Source of the DNA: Nephromyces sp. MM_2019
Taxonomy: Eukaryota; Apicomplexa; Aconoidasida; Nephromycida
Assembly: GCA_015657535.1 (NCBI GenBank)
Contig: JADHZB010001540.1
Span: forward strand, 1 to 64,000
Direction: 5' to 3'
DNA length: 64,000 nucleotides
Position numbers and translations under genes: made by a program. A model generated the notes under the pieces. It was not told the origin of the DNA. It ran no database searches and was given only the letters and a program-made list of their open reading frames with translations. Shown piece by piece: positions 1-11,200 of this stretch. Each line of letters opens with the position of its first letter. Position 1 is the first letter of the stretch.

Positions 1-59
1 TTGGATCTTGTGAAGGTTGTGGGAGCATATCTGTGTGTGTGTTTTGCACTATTTATCAG

Positions 60-3000
60 GAGGAGTTCGTCGAATGAAACTAAATCTTCATTCGAAAGCG
101 TTCCTTATCTTGCTGATGGTGATTTACTTAGCAACCTTAAGATCTATTGCTTTTGGATGTCCAGCAGAATGGGTGCGTGCGTCTAGAGCCTGTGTGTTTG
201 CAGTAGAAGGTGTTAGTGTGTAGCATGCCTGTCAAGGTGTATGTCTAGTAGAAGATAAGCATGCATATTGCGCCTGCTTGTGTCTAATAGAAGAGTGGTG
301 TGCAGGTTATGTGTGCTATTTTCTGTTTTACTTTTTATGCTTGTTTATGGAATTCTTTTCATTTCTCACTAAAGCTTAGATCAATCCTCTGCTGCTACAT
401 TGACTCATAGTTTGTGTGTGTGTGTGTGTGTGTATGCGTATTATTTAATGTGATTTTAGCTCTCTCGCTAGCATATTTCAGCTGGTTATCTCTGCTGTTA
501 TAATGATATGACAGCAATTTCTTTATTTCTTTCCGGCTTAGACCCTCTACATGCAAATTTCTGTTTAAAGCACTTGGTTAGATGGTAGCTTCTAAAGATC
601 GCTTTTCCCCTTCAATGTACGTACACCTTGTTTGAATCAGCTTCCCTTTTACTGAGGTTATATGGATTCCAATTTTCGAGTTTATTTCTCCCTCTGTGTA
701 TGCTCTACTTATCTAAAAGCTATATCCATTGCTTTCATCATTTCAAAGTAGTTTTCTCGACGTTTTCAAAATAAATAATTATTACAAGAGAGAATCTTTT
801 ATTGCTAGTAAATCATTGAATATGAGCAGTTCAGCTCACAGCATTGTGTGTGTGTGTGTGTGTTTTTTTTTGTGTGATTTTACATGCTTTCTACAAGCAT
901 GTAAAACCCCTTTTGAGTATGAAGCCAGTGCTTTTTTCCTGCAGTTCATATACTAAATGAAGAAGCGATCATACGCGGTTTTACACATTTATTCTGGGCC
1001 CCCAGGCTCTCCAATGCGCAGCTAAACACACCACCCTCATAAGCTATTTGAGCCACTCTGAAACTACAATTTTACACACATACACACACGTAGAGAAACT
1101 AAAATGCGCTCTATTTTTTTCATGCTCTCTTTGCTTCAACGCTCCTACAAACACACGTGCGCACACAAACACTCGTTTCTTGTATAGAGCATAAAAAGCT
1201 TTTTTTTTTCCTCTAAACTGATATTTTTCTCGCGTAGAAAACCTCAATTCAGAGAGTAGTTGGCAACGGAAGCTGCTGCGTAAGTGGCTAGACGAATGTT
1301 TTATCGACGAATTCAGACTCTTTGAGTTGAACAAGCTATCGTGCCAGTTGCTTAGGAACATCATCTCTCACTCGGAAGATAAGGTAGGCTCTTCCAAATA
1401 TTGCTACTCCGCTGATGAAGAGGGAGAATCTTTGAATCATGCAGGAATACAAAAAGATGGAGAAGAGAAAAAATTTTTTCTGAAGCCTACACATGACGCT
1501 TCTGTTGAAAAAACTCCCACAAAGAAGAAGATTAGCGTGATAAAGCAGAGATTTGGTCTCATTAAGCGTTCTGAGGAGGAAGGAGAATCATCTTTTATGA
1601 ATGAAAGTTTAAAGACTGAAAGATCTTTTAAGGATGCATTAGATGGAGCAGGGTCAAATGTCGATAGAATAGGCTTGCAATCGTCTTCAGAGATGCCAGT
1701 AAAGCAGAAGAAAAAGAGCTTTTCACCGACGGAGCTGCTCAACGAGGATGATATTGACAGCATGAGCACTGAGATTGAGCAGAAGATTGAACCTACCTCC
1801 TCCTCTTCAATGAAGAGTCAACCAATCGCCAAAGCGCTCTTAAAACTTTCATCAGATCGCGGTTTCTTCGATCTTAGCAGTCATTTTAGGAAACTCAAGA
1901 TTCTGAAAAATTCCAAATCTCAGCATTCTCCTGAAAAAAGGAGGAAGAGGAATGAAGAAGGAAGGTTTTATCGCCCAAGAAACTCAATGAGTTTCTTGGA
2001 ATCCAAGACTATGTCTACGGACAGACATGAGGCGGATGAATATGATTCGCAACATCGAAGCCAGAAAGCAAAGTACAAAGAGCGTAAAGACAGGGAAAAA
2101 GGCGAATTCGCCGAAAAAACATCACTCACGGGGGAGTCCTATTCTCATGGCCGTGATCTTCGCTCTCCTGTTGATACTTTGCATTTGATGGATTCCAGCA
2201 AGGAATTGAGACTACCATCGTCACCATCTTCCACAGAAAAAGACGAAGAAGATTATATTGAAAACAAGCAGCTATTCAACTCCCCAACTAACCGAAAGAA
2301 TGCGAAAAGCGAGGAAAATTCTGTGAAATCGCAGCGTAGCGAACTAAGGCGGAGGAATAGCAAAAGAAGGCGTGATTCCTCTGACTTTGAGGATGCCATA
2401 GACGATGAAAACTTCAATGATCAAGGTATCCGAACCCAGCATGCCGAAGCTATAAGGAGTTTCTCAGTAATTTTTCGCTCTCAAAACCTGCGAAAGAACT
2501 CTTTTTGGGCCCTCTTTCCTGATGTTTATTCGCACACACTGCTTAAACGTAACCCTACCAATACTTTTTCGCCACAAGAGTGTTTTTTCACACTGATTTC
2601 CTTCATTATCTCGTACTCTCTTTACCCAAATGTGGCTGTGTTGAACAAAGCAGCATCGCATAGTACTTTATTCTCTAATGCGATTGAAGAGCAGCGTATT
2701 TCTTCAGGAGGGAGAATCCTATCTTCATCCCAAGAGCTGCTTTTTCAAACTCGATATGTTGATTTTGTCAGTCTTCATCCATCTTCAGGATATTACAGAA
2801 ACTTTACGGATGGAAGGGGTAATCGAACGGTAACTGAAGCTGTCATGAATACACGGATTAAGAGCCCTCCTTTCTGCCTAGTTTACGGAGGTTTAATTCA
2901 AACTACGAAGCCCTACATTACGAATGTAACATCTGTGAAAATGCTCCCTTTACTGCTACTGGCATCAAAGCGTATTGATACGAATTATATCTTCAATATG

Positions 3001-5750
3001 TTGATTATCGATGAATGGATCCAGGTATGTGTGTGGAGATGTATCTGTGTGGATATGGCTGCATGGATATGTGGGTGTGGAGATATTTATGTGGAGATTG
3101 CTGCGTCGGGATATGTGTGTGAGGAGATGTGTGTTAGGAGATTGATTCTTTTCTGCTTCAAGAGTGCTATTAGATTAGTTTTTTGAGTTTTCTTAAGTGG
3201 AGGTGGGTGAGTGTTCTGGTGTGTGCTTGCTTTGCCACCTCTACGGATTTTTGAGCAATTTGTATATCCTTAGTAACTTGAAGTGTGTGTGCTGTTTTAG
3301 ATAGGTCTAGTTGAAGTGTGTTGTGCGTGGTGTTTGAGATGCTAACACTTGAGCACCCTAGGCCATATATATGCGGTAAGACATATGTGTGTGCGTGTAT
3401 GCTATAGATACCAGCACATGTGCGTGTGTATGAGGTTCTATAGGCAGTAAGACATATGTTTATGCGATGCCTATTCTGCGGTATCCATGTGATGATGGGT
3501 TTCTTATAGAATTTCAATATCTTCATATCATATTTTCTATATTTTAAAGCCTACTAAAGTGCAAGAAAAAGATAATTTCTGCTAGTCTAAACTATACACT
3601 CTACATGCTGTTTCTTCTCGTATTTGTTCCCTTTCAAATGGCTTTGCAGCTCCACATGATCATTTTCTTATTCAAATCTTTGTTTTTCTGTGCATTTAAG
3701 TTTCCTCCTCTTTTTTCTCCTCTTCTGCATATGTTTTGATATCTTTTTCGCTTCTGCTTTAAATGATGCACTTTAAGTATATATTTTGTGGCGGGGCCCC
3801 TTTGCATGAATTTTCTGTTTTTTCACCTATATTTTGAAGATCCGAGAGTTTTTTTGCGGTTTTTTATTGCTTATTCTCTCTTGCATACTAGGCTCTTTCT
3901 GCATACTCTTTTGAAATCTCCCTTCTTTTCAAAGATTACTCTGATGATATACAAAACATTTTTTGACCAGTAAATTGCTGCTTATACGGCTCTTATAGAG
4001 CAGATGAAGAGATCCCATTTGATTGATGGAATAGCATTTCCCGTACTTTATTCGGCTGTTTTTTCTCCATTAATTTGGGCGAATTTGTAAGTTTTTTCTT
4101 ATGTTTTTGTTAGTCTCACTGTTCGAGTTTTGCTAGAAACATCAAAGTTGCCTTACCCTCATTTTGTCATCTTCTAAACAGATTAGGGGAAATCCTAAAG
4201 ATCTATTGGATTGCATCTGCAAGAGCTACTCTCTTCGTTGGAATCTACAAGCTAGGGTTGATCTAATGATTGAATCCATCTTCCAAGCTGATTTTTCCGG
4301 TTATTCAAAGGGATCTTCCGTAAAAATTATCGGAGATGAAGCGCATGAAATGAGGAAACGGCAGGACTTTTTCGAATCCTTAAACGACGAATTATGGTCA
4401 TGCAATGATGCAGAGAGCATCCTAGTTCTATCGAAAATGTTAGTCATTTTCGTTTTTATTCCTTTTGCTTACTTTCTATGTAGTTCCCAGGTGTTTTCAC
4501 ATAATTTTTGAAAAATTATGACAGAAATAATACCCGAAAAATCTCCGCTTCTTTTTTGTTGGATGAATCGCCGAAATCAGCATGTTTACCTGAAATTTTG
4601 TTGGTAACTTTCAAAAAGTCGGCGAATTAAAACCTTTTCCTTTTATCCTCGTAATTTCACTAGTTCAGAGAATTTGCTTGGATTTTTCTTACTCTTATAC
4701 TGCTAAATTCACTAGTTCATAGCATTTACTTGAATATTTCTTATTCTCAAAAAGCTTGTTTTCACGCAACAAAGCATGATAAACGCATTGAAGCAGGTAA
4801 TGATTATGGCCAATTTTCTTGTCTTTTTCCTGTTTTTTCGCTTTATATTTACTTTTTTGTTATTCTTTTGATTTTGTACTGCTCCCTGCATATTAAAAAT
4901 GTGAAATTTTTGGAGCATCAAGGTTTTCATTGAATTAGTTGGTTTTCTTTCCTCAAATGAGAAGAAATGCCGCTTTTTTTTTGACGCTCAGCGGTAACCA
5001 TTTCTCGTCTTCGCCTATTTTACCCTCTCATCCCCGCCTCAAAGCCTCGTATCAAAGTGATCGCCTAATCCATTAGTACACTTTTTTTTTCGCCTTCATC
5101 TTCGCATGACTGACTAAAGAAAAAAACATTTGGCGTGGTGTTTGTGGTATAATATTGAGACAAGTCTTGATGTAATTTATCACATCAGCTTACCCCTGGA
5201 ACTGATGGAACTCATTGTTCAACCTCCCCCGAAGCTGCTGCACAGCGAATTCTTGACGGGGATCCTAGACCTGCTACACACTGAGGTAGACTACAAGTTT
5301 CAGTTGTTAAGGAGCTCCGAGTACACTGCATTTTTGCGGTCAGCCCCTGAAAATACCACTGCAGAGCCATTTAGCAGTGCTCCAATCTTTCGAGTAGTTC
5401 AAGATAATATTCCAACGCTGGGTTCTTTTCCTGACTTGAGAAAAGAAAATTGTCAAACTTTGAATCCTTCTGACCCGATAAAATTAATGGCTCCAAACAA
5501 AGAAGGAGCAACTTGTAGCCCTGAAGAAAATCTTGGAATTAAGGATAATAAATACTTTGTTCGAATAGGACCTTTTTTATACTTTAATACTTTGTTGAAT
5601 GACCTAGACCCGAACGATATAAGAGTGTCTGATAGACTCCTAGTGAGTTACATGTGTGAAACTTGCTCAAAAAAATTTTATTTCAACAGGATAGACATAT
5701 CTATCCACAAGTCCAATTGTAGGGATGCTAGCGTACCAAGTCCGGAATGA
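60..5750 (+). CDS. Multi-exon hypothetical protein with C-terminal C2HC zinc finger (5' end outside window)
   Basis: Not recognised as a known family. Exons supported by phase: 60-172, 1238-3024, 4182-4438, 4723-4796, and a last exon from about 5160 or 5189 to the TGA at 5748-5750. A small exon near 4996-5053 would fit the phase between the last two. Donors such as CAG|GTATGT at 3025 and acceptors such as TTCTAAACAG at 4181 are strong. The 1.8 kb exon encodes a charged, Ser/Lys-rich region (KRRKR-type clusters, acidic stretches) followed by a less biased region ending in IIDEWIQ. The last exon carries C-x2-C-x13-H-x3-C near residue positions encoded at 5650-5725, a C2HC zinc finger. The stretch LMELIVQPPPKLLHSEFLTG slightly recalls the start of the IFT54/TRAF3IP1 domain, but this is too weak to assign. 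The gene is 5'-truncated by the window. A basic nuclear protein is possible by composition only. Confidence 0.6.
413..433. repeat. (TG)n microsatellite in intron
   Basis: About ten uninterrupted TG dinucleotides inside the intron spanning 173-1237 of the first gene. It lies on the sense strand, like other TG runs in introns of the left part of the window. Confidence 0.9.
845..862. repeat. (TG)n microsatellite in intron
   Basis: Second TG run in the same intron, followed by a T-run. Confidence 0.9.
3025..3480 (+). repeat. Degenerate TG-rich repeat at intron 5' end
   Basis: Begins exactly at the donor after CAG at 3024. Loosely repeated units of the type TGTGTGGAGATGT, GTGGATATG and GTGTGAGGAGATGTG run for about 150 bases, then become scattered TGTGTG words. 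The block falls inside the intron 3025-4181. Its open frame into the intron is a by-product of the TG composition. Confidence 0.6.
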
Positions 5751-5950
5751 ACACATCCGCTATCATGAAAAATAAAATTTTCCGCTGCTAGAAAAAATTG
5801 CGCCCGCAAATCTTCGAGAGAGTACAAATTCTACCATAATAAGTATAATATATATCTCTAAGTTCAAAACCAGCTCTCTCTCTAGAGACAAACGTCCAGG
5901 CCCTAATACAAATATTATTCTTGTTCCCCAAAAGCCAGCTTCTGGCTCTT

Positions 5951-6407
5951 CTAACCGCTAAAACACGAAAAACCATCCTTACCAATCTGTTGTGAAAAAA
6001 ATGTATATGCTTCAAGGAAACAAGGTGTCTCATATATGAGCGATATATCGTGATACCTTTTACTTTTCCTGGCATACCTGCCCTTGCAGCTTTTTGTCAC
6101 GGACGTTTCCCTTTGTATAAGGGGGTAACTACAAATTTTTTTACCTTTAAAACTATAAAAACCAATTTCTTATAAAGTCCCCAAGCGTTATAATGACCTT
6201 GGACCTGAATGATGCCATGGGCTGGCGCATGAAAAGTATAGAAGATGATAGATTAGTAGAATTTGTTCTCATGCAAGTACTGCGACCTCTTATTTTACAG
6301 TTTATAGTAATTCCGTCGTAATATACTTTTTTCGCAATTTGCAGTTTATACCTTGATAACGACATATAAAGCGATGCTACAACAAACGCTTTTGCTTGAA
6401 GTCGCAT
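5951..6407 (-). CDS. Small four-exon hypothetical protein, about 96 aa
   Basis: Built from splice signals. Exons on the minus strand: 6407-6281 (ATG at 6407), 6221-6145, 6128-6078 and 5986-5951 (stop TAG). Phases match at all three junctions (1, 0, 0). Signals: donor A|GTACTT; acceptor with TACTAAT about 30 nt upstream and a pyrimidine run ending in GCCAG; donor AAG|GTAAAA; acceptor TTTGTAG; donor CAG|GTATGC; acceptor TTTTTTTCACAACAG. Introns are 59, 16, 91 nt; the 16-nt gap is unusually short, so exons 2 and 3 may be joined differently. The product is basic, with a tyrosine-rich middle (VQGHYNAWGLYKKL, then LPPYTKGNVRDKKLQGQ). I do not recognise the family. The gene sits 200 bp downstream of, and convergent to, the zinc-finger gene ending at 5750. 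Confidence 0.4.
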
Positions 6408-8251
6408 TTGAACATTATTTTATTATAATCAAAAACGGCTCAGAATTGTAAGCACGCTGAATATTTGATTGCTCGAAAATGGAAGTCTGTTCGCATGAAC
6501 TAAAAGGTAAAAACAGTCGGTATCACTTTTGTATGACTAGCCTAGATAACCGCTACGTTTATTTCAGACTAAATACTTGAAATCCTCATTTTTTTAAAAA
6601 AATCCGCTATAGCACCAGGAGAAATTAGCCAACTGTATTTTGTAGCGCGGTAAATTTCTTTTCTAGAATAGCAAGTATTCAGGTAAGTAATAAAAACTTA
6701 AATAAAATCTAGTAATAATTGAATGAGAACATGAATATCTTTTTAATAAAAAAACTCATACAAGTGTCTATCTATTCACAAATGGACATCAAAACATTTG
6801 AAGTTTATAAATATTTTCAAGTTGCTTCGGCAAGAGAAAAGGATTATCCAGGGTCTTTAGGAATAAAAAAATTACACGGTTAAAAAATCAGTTTTATCGT
6901 CGAATCTTCTTTGCAAAGCAAATACCAAGTATGCATAGCCAAAAAGAGCCAGCAAAAAGCTTCTTAGCATTTTACCCTAGCTTCTTTGTAAAATAAGATA
7001 ATTGTTGACAGTGCCTTCGAGCACAAGCAACTATGGGCATACTCTCAACTCAAGTCTGCAAACACCACGCGGATTCACGTTTCTTCATGCGGGATATATA
7101 TGTCGTCATGTGTACAAATGAATGCTTCCCCACACGATAATTACAATAGACCTATAATTCATTCTCCATGTCCACAGAGACGGTAGCAGTCATAGCGGGT
7201 GCTTTTTTAAAAACAGCTAGCAATTTGGCTTCCACAAGGAGAAACGCTTTAATTGCTCAAGCTCTAGCTAAATTCGCCAAAATATTCTATTAAATTAATG
7301 CAATTTTTTTAATAAGTGATGATCTATAGCTCCTCCGCAGACCTAAAATTATGTGGCGACTTTTACGCTGAGGACTCGCGTATATATAAAAAAAGGTGCT
7401 CAACTCGATCCATTTACCTTTTTTCTATTAAATTCTACGGGGAAAACGCCGGGGCTTTCCCTATGCTTCACTCATAAAAGCTCCACAGTAGCGCGTAGTA
7501 ACAGAGTAAAAAACAATGGTATAATTTTTTTAGTACAAAATATTTATCTTGATTGGATGATTAGTTTGATGTTATATTGCCTAATTTTTTTATCAAAAAC
7601 TTTCACTGACAGGATTTTTTTGTTGCCCGAGCGATCCGCCTAAGTACCTACGGCAAATTTTTTTCGAGCCTTTCAGGTGGACTTATTTGGTACCAAATGC
7701 AGGAAACTGTCCTTGCATTATCTAGAAAAACGGCCAGAAACTGCTCCAAGCTAAAAAATATCGCTCTTTTCAGTGCAGCGTAGCACACCCTCTGCTAACA
7801 CACCACTATGCGTCATCATACCCCCGAGCGCTAGGGCTGTTCAAGGGCAATAATACTCCCCATGAACCCGATTAGTCCATGCCAAAAAAGGCTCCATCTT
7901 GAAGCCCGAAGACAGCTAGATTTTTTCGTGTATATTTCTTTGCGTCCTCTCTCCAAATGGAATTTCTCTCATTGGTATTTCGAAAAGGACGCAAAGAAAC
8001 TTATTTTCTGTTTTGTTTTAAATTTTCACCCACGCATACCTCTCAAATAACTACCCTCATGCATATATTTTGAAAAATCCTATTATGTGCTCAGAGTTGC
8101 TTCTAGCCTGAAGCCTGCATCCCATTTTCTGACCGGATTTTCTACTATCACTCCAAGACTGGGATTCCAAACACATTTTTCTGCCCAGAACATCCTTTTA
8201 CCCTCCTCTTGCTTCCTTTTCCAGTATAGACATATTTTCCATCCTCTTCAC
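6408..8251. other. Intergenic region, no supported gene
   Basis: Moderately AT-rich spacer between the small minus-strand gene and the Arp4-like gene. Short open frames (for example 7353-7643) lack splice signals or protein-like composition. It may hold promoters for both divergent neighbours, but I see no defined motif. Confidence 0.5.
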
Positions 8252-11200
8252 ATGGCATCGCTATCGCATGCGAATCCTAGCCCGTTCTATCAGCCCCATC
8301 ATTTTTACCAGCCAATTTCCCCCACAGAAAACCAACCAATCATTATTGACCCAGGATGTCATTCCATTCGCTTCGGCTATGCAGGCGAAGCTTACCCGAG
8401 GAGCTTCCTCCCTCCTTTTGTTGGGATGTTCCCGGAGGAACCAGTCATTTCAGCAAAGCTTTCGTACCCTTTGAACCCATTGGAGAAGAACGACCACACT
8501 GAAGTTGTTTCTGCTTTGGAATATCTACGCACAGAGGATGTTGGTGGTTATTACTCATCACGCCCCGGATCTCTGAATGTAGATATCAATGTAGGTGTTT
8601 GGTGAAATGGTGATCCTGGGGCTGGGAAATTTTGTAAAAGAAGTGTGTGACGGTATTTCATTTGGGTAAATCTAGTTGCTAGGAGGATGCAGTTTTTTTT
8701 GGACGGTTTTTTGTGTTGGAATAAGAGTTACCTGATTTTCATAGGTGAAGTAGCTATGGTATGTATAAGGTGGTAGCGTTTCCCAGCAAGGCCGATGAAG
8801 ATGAAGAAGAGGAAGCGGTAGGAGAAGAGGAGGAAGAGGCAGAAGAAGAAGAAATGTTGGTATAATTTCTGTGTGGCATTTCTTGTGGTTTGATTTTTGG
8901 CAAAGGCTTTGTGACAAAAAGCAAAGCTTTTGTAGGGCTAAACCAGTGAAGAACCGATTTTTTCGCGGTTTTTCTTTCTACGGGGGTGATTAGCTAGTGG
9001 TGTACTATCGCATGCAACAGTTTGTTTTTGTTTGCATTCTATATGATCTTTTGATTTCCCTCATCTGCTGTTAACTGCAAGACGAATCTTTATTTCTGAA
9101 GCTTTCATGCCCCTATTCTACCTTTTCGTGGATGAAAAAGTATACTTATGATTTTATCAAATTCACTTATACAAAATGATGAAAATATATTTATGGAAAA
9201 GAAAAAAAGAGTAGCAAGTACCTTAAATATGGTTTTAGGAGCTGTTAAAAAATGCCACTAAACTTAGTTAATATTAATTTTATCCAATTTGTTTTATTTA
9301 ATGAAAATCTCATGTATAGACTTCTTAACAAAATCAACTTTTTAACTCTTTGCTCTGCTGTGGAGTTTATGGATCCAGAAACTTCACTTTTCCTAATACT
9401 GAAATGCTTGTACTTAAAGTAGAAGCGATCAAACCTCTTCCCTTTGCACTCTTAATTTGATACTTGCCTCAGTCCACAGAGTAAAAACAGCTCATATCTC
9501 ACTGCGCGATTTTTATTATGAGAAAACTTGAAAAAGCCGCAGTATATAGAAGAGGATTAATGCATCCCATATATCTTATATATGAAGCGATAACTGCACA
9601 CTTCATCAACTAATGTCGACTGCGGCTGCTCTGTTTTTTTCTTTGCTTTACGCGTTCTTTAGTATTTTGCAACTTAATTAAAAAGGGAATTCTTAATTTT
9701 TTCTCATTTTCTGTCTTTTTTCATCATTTTTACCTCTTTTTCTTCATTTTCAAACTTTTTCCCAATTTTCCGTCTTTTAAAATCTCTGCTTCATGCATCA
9801 CTCATTTCATTCAGCTAATGCAACAAATTCATGCTGCCTGATTTTACAATGCATATGCTACTGTTTGTTGATAGCACCTCCGCTATTTATTCTCTTAGCT
9901 AATGGAAAGGATCCTTGAAGAGTCCATGGGCTTGAATGGCTTAGATGAGACATTATGCGATCATCCTATACTTCTGACAGAGCCCAACGTAAATAGCCAC
10001 AACTATAGAGAAAAGTTTATCGAGCTTTTGTTTGAGACTTTTCAGGTATAGCTGATTTTGTATAAAAACTAGCGAAAGTATTACTTTTATAATTTTTTTG
10101 ATAATCTCAAGGTTTTAATGTTAATTGAGCTTGCTTCTTTCATAGGTTTCTGTTCTAATGGAAACTCATTTCACTGAACTCTCATTTTATGCCTTTCGGC
10201 TAATGTTTATGCGCTCTTTTGGTGAAATTTTGCATTTTTCAGGGGTTTTTTTTACATTTTATGTTGTAGTTACTCTTCAAGTCAAATGCTGCTATTTGCA
10301 TTCTTTTGCTGAAAGTTTCCTCCCTTCTTTAAGTCTTTTATAGGATAATATATTCACACCTGCTAGCCTAGGGCATTTTTTTGGGCTTGGGTTAGTTTCT
10401 GATTTTGTGGGTCGTGTGTGTGAATATACTTAATTTTGTATCCCATCAAAAAGATGCACCCCCCCTCGCTCCCATATCATCTATGTATCTACCCCCTCAC
10501 TCCCCTGTGGTCTACCTTCCCATCCTGCTACCCTTAACTTCGACAAAAAAGGACTATGCACCCGCTATTTATCATATTATATATACTTTCTTTGCAGCAC
10601 ACATCAATATTTTCATTCTCTCCTACCTACACCTTGCCCCTTCATATTTTTGCATCGCTTCAATTAAGCTTTCTACCCAGCCGACCCCGGTAGAACGTTA
10701 GAATCAAAATTTCTTTCTTTATCCCCCCCATCGAGTATTCTTTTTCTCACTTTAAGCAATCTGCTGCATCATAAACGCACTGCGTCGTACACGCACTGCC
10801 TCCTCCTTTTCCCCACCTCTCTTCACCTCCTACAAATCTCAGGTACCTCTAGCTCTCACAGCGAAGAAGTCAGTCCTTGCAACTTACGCCTGCGGTCAAA
10901 CTATGGGCCTCGTTTTAGACCTTGGAGCTTCCTGCATCAACTCGAGTGTAGTTTCTGAGGGGTACGTTTATCCGCACACCATCCGTGAGTCCCCCCTGGG
11001 GGGATATCTCCTTGATCAAATCCTATACCATCACTTGTCCAGTACCGGTAGCTATAATCATGACAAGGCATTCTCCTCGTTACACACATTGAATTCAGAT
11101 ACTTCCGCCAGTGTGTGCGACTACAATCTCAACTTTCCTGTTTCATTTTCTTCTCATCAAAAGTATAGCAGCTCCGATGAAAAGCATAGAAAAGATAACT

